Shown piece by piece: positions 43,401-53,583 of a stretch of DNA of 64,000 nucleotides. The position numbers were made by a program, and so were the translations under genes. Location of the stretch: positions 819,501-883,500 of the forward strand of contig NZ_MTPW01000001.1 of the NCBI RefSeq assembly GCF_002954765.1, in the 5' to 3' direction. This stretch comes from Nonlabens arenilitoris (GTDB lineage: Bacteria; Bacteroidota; Bacteroidia; Flavobacteriales; Flavobacteriaceae). The notes under the pieces are model-generated. The model saw only the letters and a list, made by a program, of their open reading frames with translations. It was not told where the DNA came from and ran no database searches. Each line of letters starts with the position of its first letter. Position 1 is the first letter of the stretch.

Positions 43401-45073
43401 TGTACATTAACTGTATTTTTAACTACACTCTGAAATTCCCTTGACACTTGATTCTTAGCATCAAACCTACCTTTTAATTTATTTGATAATAAAGTATATA
43501 ATTCTGAGTTTATAAAATCAATCTTTAGTGACTTAGGAATGTTGAACTTATTATTCGACTGCATCATTGGTGTAAATGCTACCGTGTCCTTATCAATTAC
43601 AGCAGTTGTTTTATTATCATTGATTAGTAGCGAGAAACGTTCTTTTTTAAATGTTTTACGTCCACTATTGATAAGTTGATAAATAAGCTCCGACCTTTGT
43701 TCCAAGGTAATTGGAGTATATGATAAAGCATCAATTCTTTCGACTAAATAATCATTATCGTAGTGCCTAGGATGGAAATAATTTATCTCAGCTTCCTCAT
43801 TTGGAAGAATTAATTCAGGAAGAACATCAGGAAAGTTTTCTTTGAAGAATGCATTAAAATCATCGTGATAATGCTTTACATCATGACTAACTACATAAGT
43901 ATCACTTATAGTAGGAATGATTTTTTCTGTTTTTCTTACCTCAGATAAATCTGTGTAAAGTTGTTTTACTAAAGTAGAATCTGAAGAGTTATTTATCGGT
44001 TTTAATAATTTAAAAGGCTTCCAGCTTACATCTTCTTTAGATAATGTAAGAGCACAATCACCTAAAAATCTAGCCAACTTCTTAAATATCTTTTTGTTGT
44101 TCTCGGAAGGGTTTAAATAATCTCTGGAAGCATTTAAATCAAATGTACCGTGAATGATACAAGGCAGGGAAACAGAAATTTTAGTAGGAAAGAAGTTAAA
44201 TAACTTATAATAAGTGTCAGACAGATCATTCTGAAAAGCAACCTTAATCATAAATTTTTTAAAAACAACTCCTACTCCGTTAGCAACTTTTTGAGGCAGT
44301 AGCCCATCCTTTGTAAATACTCTCCAAAACTTGTCATTAATTCTAACTTCTGTCCAATCAGCACATTCTATTTTCTCACTTTTAAAAAATGAAATATTGT
44401 CACCTATAACTATTTCAATTTCTTCAATATGATTTAAAAAGAGTAAAAGCTCTTCACTTATTTGATTAAATATATCCTGAATTTTAGTTTCTACTTCATG
44501 AGTATAATTTATTTCTATAACTGTTTGCCAATCATCCTGTCGGACATAACTAACTAATTTAGGAATGGCTAGCACGGGAAATGGGACAATACCATCAGCA
44601 ACTTTTGCTTGTGACTTGACTATTTCTTTATTTTCTGGTGTTAATGATAGTTGAGACTCAAAAACTGAAGATGATATTTTATCAGAAAAACTGATTTTAC
44701 AATCGTTAGCATAAATACTAATAACATTTGCCCAAGTAAGTAATGATCTAAATCCCAATCCTTTATTACCTATATAATCTTCTTTTGTTTTAGGGCTGCT
44801 GTGACTTCTCATTAAGGATTCAATTCCCTCAAAAGAAAAAGCCTCTCCGTAGTTAGAAATGGCTAATGTTTTATTCTCTTTATCCCATTCAATACGCACT
44901 TTTTTAGATTTGGTATCATCTACATTTTGTAGCATCTCTAATAGTTGTCGACCATCGTACTCATCTTTTATGCTATTTTCAATTGTATAATCGCGTGCTA
45001 TTGATTTTGGATTATTTCTGTAGTAAGCTAACCTTTCATCAATTAACTCCTGTATCTTATTTTGGTAGCTCAT
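40475..45073 (-). CDS. Giant sacsin/Hsp90-type ATPase with C-terminal DUF3883 nuclease-like domain
   Basis: 1532 residues, embedded in the type I restriction operon. The N-terminus has a Bergerat ATPase: YDGRQLLEMLQNVDD (N-box Glu and Asn, residues 34-48), LAISNYGEAFSFEGI (G1) and IGNKGLGFRSLL (G2, residues 102-113), as in sacsin and Hsp90. About 1300 residues follow without a recognised domain. The C-terminus (residues 1405-1525) resembles DUF3883: AEIRAFKSYKNKYGEDKVKW, then YDLKYEDE and YVEVKSLSYDNS, which fits a PD-(D/E)xK core (Asp then Glu-x-Lys). Its base composition looks much more AT-rich than that of hsdM. 2 bp separate it from hsdR and 16 from hsdS. Proposed ATP-gated nuclease or sensor working with the restriction enzyme; the role is inference. 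Confidence 0.85.
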   Translation of the reverse strand: MSYQNKIQELIDERLAYYRNNPKSIARDYTIENSIKDEYDGRQLLEMLQNVDDTKSKKVRIEWDKENKTLAISNYGEAFSFEGIESLMRSHSSPKTKEDYIGNKGLGFRSLLTWANVISIYANDCKISFSDKISSSVFESQLSLTPENKEIVKSQAKVADGIVPFPVLAIPKLVSYVRQDDWQTVIEINYTHEVETKIQDIFNQISEELLLFLNHIEEIEIVIGDNISFFKSEKIECADWTEVRINDKFWRVFTKDGLLPQKVANGVGVVFKKFMIKVAFQNDLSDTYYKLFNFFPTKISVSLPCIIHGTFDLNASRDYLNPSENNKKIFKKLARFLGDCALTLSKEDVSWKPFKLLKPINNSSDSTLVKQLYTDLSEVRKTEKIIPTISDTYVVSHDVKHYHDDFNAFFKENFPDVLPELILPNEEAEINYFHPRHYDNDYLVERIDALSYTPITLEQRSELIYQLINSGRKTFKKERFSLLINDNKTTAVIDKDTVAFTPMMQSNNKFNIPKSLKIDFINSELYTLLSNKLKGRFDAKNQVSREFQSVVKNTVNVQPYDSNSIIIRIVNGINQALTDTHDIDQKILLVKEMVASLFQNFKHLSNQLDKLNLEIKLINENSEIVTSSSLFMGATYPDGELVEWLYETIYSPEQYLMKRSFWGFQGENVDEIERFFLWLGVNKYARLITLPLDKYASKSGYFNYIFKQANPSKPSNFQIDRINRGTSITYIGNIKDILLMDATRQILLILKDSTIRSKIEQLDTKYFWKYFQTNYTLITSISFIRYQFLKANKFTSYVFEDGNDSLQRLINKDIEIDFGRLNKYNCHKSEISNILVKLGAKQNIDSLKPTVLYNVLLNIPKVYTIQKNRGVQGLYKKIVDALDYQNSLKPISKAQIPKDLLLFAKKGDESVLLEPNKVFYSNNSVLPAKIEQTLPILDFPKRAGQEKAERFLGIQITDASQLKVNKPVQYSDLNNDFQNHFEILKVPLLLYRLYSKSLPKDISTKEAISQNVSYLKKCSIDIVSRCSYNYSNETNVFLEDFEFAIFDSTYYLKIPENYKYNELIKASKFSDAFAEIMSIQFNVTELKNDFRFLIRNDINDTLHLITQDFDTDKIRLVKNYFGMPALEENFWKNIYEIKGVTFPEKIVKQKELVASIKNDLSIEITPDYYKFDFEECSNKETYNYLAYLIDVLETSLDVIYPNGIEVYHFERLRNYRESNELKVTSIIWDYLNVNKKEQSKFLNYLDIFKLSALKMFFELEDKFKLSLNYAEQFSNFIESKLPIKIKDYTGETAPVKNQYKHFQSSYSFELDDLEDEIKSLFYFEGNDIKIENYLKLNYSDQVISSNTEAVELKEEVNEENPLKIIDSTLSKKNISIQRSSSIYKGTGKKRMTFSNSINERKNISGKNAEIRAFKSYKNKYGEDKVKWVSRYSSTPDNNDNLQYDLKYEDEKGVWRYVEVKSLSYDNSIIITKAEREYGIQNNLLYEFALVNNDGIHRVANPFSFKTGETFEENEFFTAEINDCKIHFKLNTK

Positions 45074-45089
45074 CTCTTTTTTCTCCTAT

Positions 45090-46351
45090 TTAATCCACAA
45101 CAACCCCAACCCTACCAGTTAACAAATCCTGCATCAATCCTGCTTTGAGTTGCTGGTATTTCCCTAATGCCTGCTGCTCGGTTTGGATTTTTGATTCGAT
45201 TCCACCTAATCTCTCGACTACTAATTTTTGTTCTGCAAGTGTAGGCTTCCAAAATTGTGTAGTGTCAATCATCTTTTTATTCAAATTTGGTTGACCACTA
45301 CCTTGCGCCAAAAACAAAATTCGATCCTTAGAATAGTTCAAACCATAGTAAATGAAGTAATTGTTCCAAAGACTATTTGGTATAATAGCTAGTACAGCTT
45401 GATTTGTACACGCATCAATCTTCAACATTGATACCTGAGCGGCAGTTGCGCCATACATAGCGATTAAAACACTTTCTTTTGGCGCCATTTTAGCCGAACT
45501 AAATCTTAGTGCATCGGATGAAATGGACTCTTTTGTTTTAAAAATGAATGATTGATTGACTTCTCCAGATGCAACCCAAGGGATTTCACCTTTATAATAG
45601 TCGTCAATTGATCGATTTGGTGTCCCACCAGCATAAGTTTCATTTTCTTTTCCCAACTCCTGAACCTCCCATTCTCTAGGAATTAATCCCAAAGCACTTT
45701 CTTTATACAGCTGTGGTGCGTCTTGTGGTGATGGGCGCAGTTTGCCTGTGTTGATGTCTATACCGCGAGTGAATAGGTCATGCATTAAGCCTTGTTTAAT
45801 GGCTTGGTATTTGGCAATGGCGCTCTCGGTTTGTTCTATGACTTCATCTACCGTAGAAAGGATCTGGGCGATCTTTTTTTGTTGTGGTAGTGGAGGAAGA
45901 TTTATGTAATAATAATTAATAAAATTACTATTTAATCCTGGTTGTGCAGAGCCTGTTATTTGTCTCTTAATCTGTAATTGACCTGTCTCACTAAGCAGGT
46001 CGTAATACAAATAAATATTATCAATTAACTCTTCGCAACCTCGTAATAAAAATAAATGCTCATTAATTGAAGCCTTTTTGTAAAAGGCATCTCTATATAA
46101 ACCCACCTTTCCTGTGTTAGCACCATCTTTATTAATGAGAACATCCAAATCAGCTAATCTACCTCTATTCATTTTTGAATAAAACAGATTTGTTATTTTT
46201 TTACTTTTAAATATTTTACACCTCCAGATTGAATAATGTTCTCACCACCAAAACTTGGTATTTCACCAGAATCAAAGTCTACACCACCAGAAGGCCTTAT
46301 TCCTGATTCAATTGTTTTAATACAATCTGACAGTAGTTTTTTATCTTTCAT
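45090..46351 (-). CDS. hsdS: Type I restriction enzyme, specificity subunit, frame interrupted
   Basis: Restored product of 420 residues, with two target-recognition domains separated by conserved helices. It starts [20 protein letters not shown], overlapping the hsdM stop by 11 bases. The frame is lost at the seven-T run 46196-46202; one more base gives continuous [11 protein letters not shown] into [10 protein letters not shown]. The span is 1262 bases, one short of 421 codons. Helical spacers appear twice: [20 protein letters not shown] and [18 protein letters not shown], and both end in (M/L)xxDL(F/L)T. The break may be a sequence error, but homopolymer slippage in hsdS is also a known phase-variation route. 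Recognition sequence not predictable. Confidence 0.9.
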
Positions 46352-48932
46352 AACCCAATTCCGTTAAAAAGTTGTTCAATTGGTTGGCTGCTTTGGTTCT
46401 GCGGTCTAGAATATTGACTAAGGTGTTTTGGTATTTGGTATAGCGTGTTTCTAACTCGGTAATTAAAGCGCGTTCATAGCGGTTTACATAATCCATTACG
46501 GTATCGTGCAAGGTGGCTTTAAAACGTGTAAGTATTAAATCTTTGGCTTCTTCTGGCGTGATTTTTTCTCGTGCTTTTTCTACTAGATCTTCTTTTTTGG
46601 CTTTGATTTCGGTTATAGTTGCCTTACAGGTTTTGAGCTCGGCAGTTAATTCATTGTGACGTGCTAGCCGCTGGTTGAGTTGTGTGGCTTGGGTTTCAGT
46701 TTGTTTTAATTGAAGCTGGTGTTCTTTACGCTTTCGCGAAAGCGAAATAACCACATCATCACTGCTGCCATCTTTCTCATGTGCCTTGATACGTATGCCT
46801 AGATCTTTGATCTCTTTCTTATGCTGGCGTATGCTGGTGTTGTACTCTTTAATACTGGCTTTTAATTCTTTGAGTACTTCTTTAGGGAATACCTCATATT
46901 CTTCTTCATCAAAGGCGTCTTCTTCCAGCTCATTGACCTCGTTAAACATGGTCTCCAGCTCGTCACGTCTAGCCTCATTATTTGCCAGCTCTTCCAGTAC
47001 GTCTGGAAACTGTGATTGTAAAATATCATCTGCAGGGATTAAGTCTGCATTCCAGCCACTGGCAGCAATGGACTTTAAATCGGTCTCGAGGCTGTTCCAG
47101 TAGGTCGCAAAAGCGCCTCTACTTTTATGTAGATCGAGAATACCCAGCGCGCTAAAATTACTCGCAATGCTGTGTGAGAAGTCGCGATACAGTTCAAAGA
47201 CATTTTGCTGCATGGGCAATGCTTCTAGTTTAGGTACATTTGCCGTCCACCAGTCGTTAACACCTGTGGTGTATTGTTCTCTTTTAAGAATAACATCATC
47301 GTGGTTTAACACCAGGTTCTTGAGGTCTTCTTTTGAATTTACCGCGTCTGTAAAAGCATCATAACCATCTTTAGGTGATTTATGAAGTAAGGCTGTTCTT
47401 AAATGTATGTAGTTATCCCAGTAGGACTGCAGCTCATCTACCTCTACAGTAGGAATACCACCGTGCAAGTGTGCATTTACATCTTGCGGTTGTGCTGGTG
47501 GGCTGTTATCTACATACCTGCGTATATTGAAATTATAATCTTCTTTTTCTAAGCCTTCTTTAGTAATCAATCGCGAGTAACCATCTAGCTCTTCTTTACT
47601 TTTATAGATGTAACTGATCTTTGCGATGTCCTCTGGACGTAGTTTGTTCTGGTTTTTACCTTCTTTATATTCACGGTCTGCATTAATGAATAGGACGTTA
47701 TCACGTTGTGCAGCTCCTTGTTTATTGATGATCAATATAGAGGCAGGAATACCTGTACCGTAAAACAGTCCCGATGGCAACCCTACTACGGCTTCTAGAT
47801 AACCACGATCTACCAGCCATGCTCTCATGTTTTTTTCTTCGCTTCCGCGAAAAAGTACCCCATGCGGCATCACGACCGCCATACGACCGTTATCTTTTAA
47901 TACAGACACCATGTGCTGGACAAACATAAAGTCTGCCTTTTTCTTTTTAGGCATCCAGTGGTGGAAGCGATCACGGTAGTTTTTAATGTCACTATAATTT
48001 GCCGAAAATGGTGGATTTGCTATCACTATGTCAAAGCGTTTTAGCTCTCCATTCTCTACATGCAAAGGGTTTGCTATCGTATCACCTTGTAGGATCTCTG
48101 CATCAAAAATATCATGAAACAGCATGTTCATTTTACACAAGGACCATGTGGTACCACTTAATTCCTGACCAGCAAAACTTAATCGCGAGGCATCGCCATA
48201 ACGTGCCTGCACATAATTCTTATTCTCGATCAACATACCACCAGATCCACAAGTAGGATCATAGATAGAAGATTCTTCTCCAGGTTCTAACAGGTTAACC
48301 AGTAGTTTAACCACCTCGTTAGGCGTGTAGAACTCGCCACCTTTTTTACCAGCGCTGTCAGCAAAATACTTGATCAAATATTCATAAGCCGTACCTAAAA
48401 GGTCTGGAAATTCAAAACGGTTATCAGTAAGTGTAACTTTGTTAAAATGCGTGATGAACTCGATGAGTTTTTCATCACTCAGTGCGTTTTTGTTCTTACC
48501 AATGGTGCGGTTAAAGTTCACATTAGTCAGTACACCAGAAAGTTTATCTGGGTTTTCTTCTTCCAGTGCTTCCAGCGCTTTGTTTAAATGATCACCTACG
48601 TCTTTTTTAAGGTGTAGAATACCTTCATTGATTTCCTGACCGTTCTCGTTAGTGGTCTTATAGTTCCAGCGTGCACGTGCTGGTACGTAATATTGGTAGG
48701 CATTAGCACGTTCTAGTGCTTCTTTGATTTTAGCTTCAGGTAAACCTTTGGTTTGTAGTTCCTTTAATCGTGCGGCACGATCTTCTTCAAACTTATCGCT
48801 CAATCGTTTTAAGAATAACATTCCAAAAATGTATTCTTTAAACTCTGAGGCATCCATATTACCTCTTAATATATCGCAGGCATCCATGAGGAAACCTTCT
48901 AGCCAAGATAGTGTTAGTTTTTTGTGGGTCAT
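46341..48932 (-). CDS. hsdM: Type I restriction enzyme, M subunit (long form)
   Basis: N6-adenine methyltransferase, 863 residues. HsdM_N covers residues 9-170 ([40 protein letters not shown]). The SAM site is [12 protein letters not shown] near 224, and the catalytic NPPF motif is [12 protein letters not shown] near 305. About 350 extra residues go beyond the usual 500-520. Residues 680-820 are charged heptads ([40 protein letters not shown]), a predicted coiled coil. GC is visibly higher than in the X gene. First gene of the restriction operon proper. Confidence 0.95.
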   Translation of the reverse strand: MTHKKLTLSWLEGFLMDACDILRGNMDASEFKEYIFGMLFLKRLSDKFEEDRAARLKELQTKGLPEAKIKEALERANAYQYYVPARARWNYKTTNENGQEINEGILHLKKDVGDHLNKALEALEEENPDKLSGVLTNVNFNRTIGKNKNALSDEKLIEFITHFNKVTLTDNRFEFPDLLGTAYEYLIKYFADSAGKKGGEFYTPNEVVKLLVNLLEPGEESSIYDPTCGSGGMLIENKNYVQARYGDASRLSFAGQELSGTTWSLCKMNMLFHDIFDAEILQGDTIANPLHVENGELKRFDIVIANPPFSANYSDIKNYRDRFHHWMPKKKKADFMFVQHMVSVLKDNGRMAVVMPHGVLFRGSEEKNMRAWLVDRGYLEAVVGLPSGLFYGTGIPASILIINKQGAAQRDNVLFINADREYKEGKNQNKLRPEDIAKISYIYKSKEELDGYSRLITKEGLEKEDYNFNIRRYVDNSPPAQPQDVNAHLHGGIPTVEVDELQSYWDNYIHLRTALLHKSPKDGYDAFTDAVNSKEDLKNLVLNHDDVILKREQYTTGVNDWWTANVPKLEALPMQQNVFELYRDFSHSIASNFSALGILDLHKSRGAFATYWNSLETDLKSIAASGWNADLIPADDILQSQFPDVLEELANNEARRDELETMFNEVNELEEDAFDEEEYEVFPKEVLKELKASIKEYNTSIRQHKKEIKDLGIRIKAHEKDGSSDDVVISLSRKRKEHQLQLKQTETQATQLNQRLARHNELTAELKTCKATITEIKAKKEDLVEKAREKITPEEAKDLILTRFKATLHDTVMDYVNRYERALITELETRYTKYQNTLVNILDRRTKAANQLNNFLTELGYER
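46729..46744. repeat. GCTTTCGCGAAAGC palindrome, copy 9
   Basis: Inside the coiled-coil part of hsdM, read on the minus strand as S-L-S-R-K-R. A degenerate relative lies near 47840 in the same gene. Confidence 0.9.
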
Positions 48933-48978
48933 TAGGTTTTTTAGTTTCTTTTATTGTGGTGGTTTATTGATCTTATGA

Positions 48979-49488
48979 TCAAAGATTATCAACCTTGTTT
49001 TTCAAATGAGTAAATAAGCCGTAATAAGAATCAAATTGTGCTTTTTGCTTGATCAGAATATTATTGATGACAGGCACATTAAGATAGTATATCATTCCAT
49101 TTTCCCATGCTTTCCAAACTTCATCAGGTATTCGATATTTGCGCCTCCATAAATATTCTTCTGCACAGAGATTGAAGTATCTGACTATTAATTCTTCGTC
49201 ATCATCTGTGATAGTCTCAACGCTATTCTTATGTTTATCTACTATATCATCTAACTGATTTCTAAACTCAGTGTCATACTTCTTATTAAAGTCAGTAAAC
49301 AGTTCTTGAAACATTCTATCATCTTGAATCTTAGACTGCATGAAAGCGATGGAGAGTGAAATACCTGTTGCAATGGTTGCTGCAAAAATTTCAATTCTAT
49401 CAGACCAGTAATAAAGCCCTATTCCCAAAGCAAGAAATACGGCATTAACGAGTATTACATCCTTATTTTTTTTGATTTTTTGGAACAT
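48979..49488 (-). CDS. Two-helix membrane protein upstream of hsdM
   Basis: 169 residues from MFQKIKKNKDVILVNA (a TTG start at 49539 would add 17). Two hydrophobic segments (ILVNAVFLALGIGLYYW, IFAATIATGISLSIAFM) are followed by a soluble domain with the conserved-looking NLCAEEYLWRRKYRIPDEVW. I do not name the family with confidence; it resembles DUF4760-like membrane proteins. It lies 46 bases from hsdM on the same strand and may be part of the defence operon. Confidence 0.7.
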   Translation of the reverse strand: MFQKIKKNKDVILVNAVFLALGIGLYYWSDRIEIFAATIATGISLSIAFMQSKIQDDRMFQELFTDFNKKYDTEFRNQLDDIVDKHKNSVETITDDDEELIVRYFNLCAEEYLWRRKYRIPDEVWKAWENGMIYYLNVPVINNILIKQKAQFDSYYGLFTHLKNKVDNL

Positions 49489-49592
49489 GTGGTTGGTGAT
49501 TGAATCAGGCTGATTAAGATAATATTTTAAAGGGAACAAGCTAATTAAAAACCATAGAACTTTCTTACGGATTCCCTCAATTTAATGAAGAG

Positions 49593-49880
49593 TTATCTTT
49601 TGTATTTTAATGATTTCACTTCAGACAAAGCATTATCAATAGAAGCCGTTTCAATTAATATTCTATTTCCAACTTTGTGAGCTTTAATTATGCCACGTTT
49701 TATATAGCTGCGTACGGTTTGAGTTGACACCTTTAATCTCTTAGCAGCTTCCTGGATGGTAGTGTAAGTTTCCTTTGATTTTTCTAACTCCTTTTCTTCA
49801 AAATAGGCTTCGATTCCTTTTCTAACGGAAGTTTCTATTAGTTCTTGAAGCTCTTCTTCGGTGGTTATTATTAGGTTCAT
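49593..49880 (-). CDS. HTH_17 (excisionase/MerR-like) DNA-binding protein
   Basis: 95 residues. An N-terminal helix (EEELQELIETSVRKGIEAYF) precedes a helix-turn-helix of the excisionase-like type: TTIQEAAKRLKVSTQTVRSY, then IKRGIIKAHKVGNR. Such proteins are excisionases or regulators in Bacteroidota mobile elements. It is near the right part of the element, transcribed with the defence genes; it may promote excision or control the hsd operon. Confidence 0.8.
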   Translation of the reverse strand: MNLIITTEEELQELIETSVRKGIEAYFEEKELEKSKETYTTIQEAAKRLKVSTQTVRSYIKRGIIKAHKVGNRILIETASIDNALSEVKSLKYKR

Positions 49881-49999
49881 AGAGTAAAAAAGTTGTATTC
49901 ATTATTTTAAAACGAAAAGAGTATTGAAGATTATTTTTTCCATTCAATTCTGGTTATAAAAAACACAAGATTTTTTATGTAATGAGTTGATGTATAATT

Positions 50000-50278
50000 T
50001 TACAATTCGCCAAATAGTCTTTTTATTTGATAGTTTTTAATTACCCATTCGTGATTTCCCACGTGTTTTTCCCATAAATGAATGCTCCCGTTTTTTTCTT
50101 TCAATAGCTCAAATTTACCAGACTCCTTTACTTGATACTTAACATTCAAGATGGGATACTCTGAAAAAAATGATCTTAAACCTTTATCTAAGTCTTCATC
50201 CTTAATTTCAATGATATCCTGTTCTTTTTGCTCATCCGTAAGCAATGAAAGTAATCTTATTATAATCTCTTTTACCAT
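50000..50278 (-). CDS. Small hypothetical protein
   Basis: 92 residues (IIIRLLSLLTDEQKEQDIIE, then VKYQVKESGKFELLKEKNGS), acidic at the start and mixed alpha/beta in appearance. No family recognised. Lies on the same strand as, and 119 bases before, the HTH_17 gene. Confidence 0.6.
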   Translation of the reverse strand: MVKEIIIRLLSLLTDEQKEQDIIEIKDEDLDKGLRSFFSEYPILNVKYQVKESGKFELLKEKNGSIHLWEKHVGNHEWVIKNYQIKRLFGEL

Positions 50279-50495
50279 AGTTTTATTTAATTATTATTGA
50301 TACTTAATTATCACATTAGCTCTACAAATCAGATACATTTTTTTTAGCGCAAATATTTATATACACCGTTTAGTTCATTACATGCATCTGTTTTTAAGTG
50401 CCTATTTCACATTAAAACTTACCTTCGCTTTATGATTTACCTTTGGTTCTGCTAATTCCCTTGCTATTTTACAATCCTATCAATAAAGAACACTT
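50279..50495. other. Intergenic region within the element
   Basis: 217 AT-rich bases after the helicase gene and before the 92-residue protein gene. No ORF, perfect promoter box or strong hairpin is seen. Confidence 0.5.
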
Positions 50496-53385
50496 TTATG
50501 AACCCCAAATTTCTAGTTGAGCCATACTTCCTAAAATTCTTTCATACATTGGGATTGCTAACTCGTATATATTATTATTAATTCTATCTCTATTTGATAC
50601 ATGTTTTATGTCAAAACCCGGTTGTGGTAAAATTATATTATAACTCCAATTATTAATTTTGAAATTATCAGCTAATGTGCCCCAAGTAGCTTGACTAGTT
50701 TGTATTAATTCTGAATTACCCTGAATACGTTCTCTAAGTCTGTCTATTAGTGAAACAGAAGAAATCCAATGGATACTTCTCATTGCTTGCGTAAAAAGAA
50801 TATCACAATCAGCTTTTCTACGACCTGGATTTTCTCCATGTGAGGCTTTGCAATGAATGAAATGTACTTGTTTGGTATTTTGTTGAAACCAAATTAAATC
50901 TGCAATTTCATGAGAACCATCATCAAGTATTAAAACATCACTATTAATTTCAAAATCAGGTTTAATTAATTCAATTGTTTTGTTAATTACAGGAATATTA
51001 CCAGCTACAGGTGCTTTTTCATATCTCTCAGCACGTATATTACAACCTGTCCAATCTTTTACTTTCCAAATGCTTCTAGGTAAGTTTTCTATTGTTGTAT
51101 TCGGTGTTATTTTATTTCTTCCTTCAACTACAGAACCACTAGGCATAATTAAAGAAGGATAATATTCATTTAAGATTTCTTCTAGTGATTTTTCAATGAT
51201 ATCATTTTCACTTTTATCAGCTCTAACACGAATTTCATTATCTGTAATTAGTGACCAAATTTTATCTTCTGTTAGATTCATTACTAACTCACATTTAAAT
51301 TCATTTATTTTAAGTTGACATTGTAATTGATGATTATTAATATCCAAGTGTAACGGAATTATTTCTGGAATACAGTTTCTTATAGGGTCAATATCATTAA
51401 CATGAATAATTGTAGAATAAGCTCGAAAGAATAAGTCATTAGGGATTATGGCGATTGGTAATTCCTCAATATTATTAATAGGTTCAGAACTAGCTAAAAA
51501 TGAAAGCCCAGGCAAATTAGTTATTACAGGTCCATCTTCAATTAGATTGACTAATGAATCACACCAATTTTTAAACTCTTCAGACGTACCTCTTTTCATA
51601 GCCCAAACACGTCCATTTTTTGTAGCAATTCCCCAAGTTTTTTTTAGCCCTAATTTTAACAAAGCATGACCAGTACTAAAAACTCTTCCTTCACTTGCTC
51701 TAACTGACGCTTGGACACCACTTCCAATTACGGTTTTATATGATGGTTGAGATGCTCCTTGAGAAACAGCATTTTTCATACCAACCATAATGTAATCACT
51801 TTGTCTAAATTGTGATAGAGTTTTATAAAGTCTGCTATGTGGTAATCTTTTTAAATCAGATTCAATGAGATCTTTTTTAAATGAAGCAAGTGCCTTTTCA
51901 CTAGTTGTTAATTCAAATAAAAGATTGCTATCAGAATGATGATATAATAAATGAACATCTAAAAAGTCCTCGATATGAATCTCACCATTTGCCCAGTCCA
52001 ATGGTTTATGATAAGCAGTTACAATGATTAGTGGTGAATCTTCATTTTGTTGTTCAATTCTTAGAATTTCAAAAGGGTCTTTTGCATTGATTTCTCCAAC
52101 ATTTTTAAATTCGAAATTATTAGCTGTTTCATATATTATAGCACTAAAAAAACATTAAGTTCTGGCATTTGAAAATCTGCCTCTTTTGCTTGACTTGACT
52201 TATAGTGCCTAGCTCTTTGCATTTGTTCGTCAATTAGTTGAGGAATAAGTTTCCCCAAGTTTCATCCGATTTATATAGTTTGTATACTTCACCTTTGACT
52301 TCGTCTTTATTAGCAATAAGTGTGGCATTTCCTTCTTGGTCATCAGGTTGTCTAGAAATTCGACCAAGAAATTGAATTGTGTAAGGAATAGAACGAGGTG
52401 TAGCATGTAGAACAGCAACCTTTAAATTTGGTATATCTAACCCTTCACTTGCGATTCCAACACAAACTAAACCATCTAACTCATTATTTTTAACCTTTGT
52501 GACTAGTTGAGAATTAATGTTAGCTGAACGCTTTGAGTGAATATAATCTACATTAAAACCGTTTTCATTATATAGTTGAGTTAATATAACAGAATCCTCT
52601 ATTCTATCAGTTCTTATTAAGATTGAAGCATTAGGATTTAATTCTCTCTCTCTTTGAAACACCTCAAAAGCGGATTTCATGAGTGCGTCGTTTGTGTTTT
52701 GGATACCAATTTGTTCGCCAACAAAATTAACTTCTCTCATTATGTTATCTTCCAAAGCTCTGTCAATAGAATAATGGTAAATCAATTTAGCTTTCATTCT
52801 TTTCCTATCCCGCCTAAAAGGTGTTGCAGTAAAAAAGACTCTTTTTAAATCAGAATAAAAATCGTTTAGTTTACGCCATGTTTCTGCAGGTTCGTGATGT
52901 GCTTCGTCAACTAGGACAGCATCTATTAAATCAACTGGAATTGGTTCAATGTCCTTGTAATATGGGGATATACTATTCGGATGCGCAACAATGACATCAT
53001 ATTCATTTAAAATTAGCTCCCATTGTTCTCGTGTTTTTTGTCTTTTTGTAACTTCATAAACTTTTAGCTCTTCAATTTCACTTTGAAGACAATTACTGTT
53101 TTTCAGAACTTGTAAAGTTCTAAATTGTTCAGCTATTTGCCTACGAAGAATTTTAGAAGGAACTACGATAAGTATTTTTTGTAGATTTAATTCAAAACAA
53201 GTAGCCATCATCAATGCCGTTTTCCCAGAACCGGTTGGCATACTAATTAAAGAAGCAATGTCATTAGACGATGTGGTAAAATGACTTTTTAAGGCCCAAA
53301 TTGCACCTAATTGGCATTTTCTCAATCCATTTCCTTCCCCTGGCTGTAGTTTAAATAATTCTTTGTTTTCTATAAAAAAAGGCAT
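50496..53385 (-). CDS. SF2 (DEAD/DEAH) helicase with C-terminal nuclease-like domain, frame interrupted twice
   Basis: Restored product of 963 residues. The helicase part (residues 1-384) has Q-like LRKCQLGAIWALKSH, Walker A SMPTGSGKTALM, DEAH box VLVDEAHHEPAETW, FTATPFRR and motif VI IQFLGRISRQPDDQ. The frame is lost after DETWG (run at 52250-52256) and again after ELNVF (seven A, 52146-52152). One base at each restores KLIPQLIDEQMQRARHY and SAIIYETANNFEF. The span is 2890 bases, two short of 964 codons. The C-terminal 180 residues contain SHEIADLIWFQ and VHFIHCKASHG, a possible PD-(D/E)xK core. Likely a stand-alone defence gene; not the type I motor. Not matched to a named system. Confidence 0.82.
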
Positions 53386-53583
53386 GAAATAAAATTTAGA
53401 AATTGATTAATCTTAATAGTCAAAACTCCTGATACCCTCACGTTTACTATTGCCTTAACAGGCATATTTCATTTACTTAGTAATCCTATCCAAATTTTCA
53501 AAACGGCTAGTCTAAATAATAAAAGAATTAGGGCTGAATAAACCATATTGCTTTTACTATTATAAAATATATCAAATTAAAAA

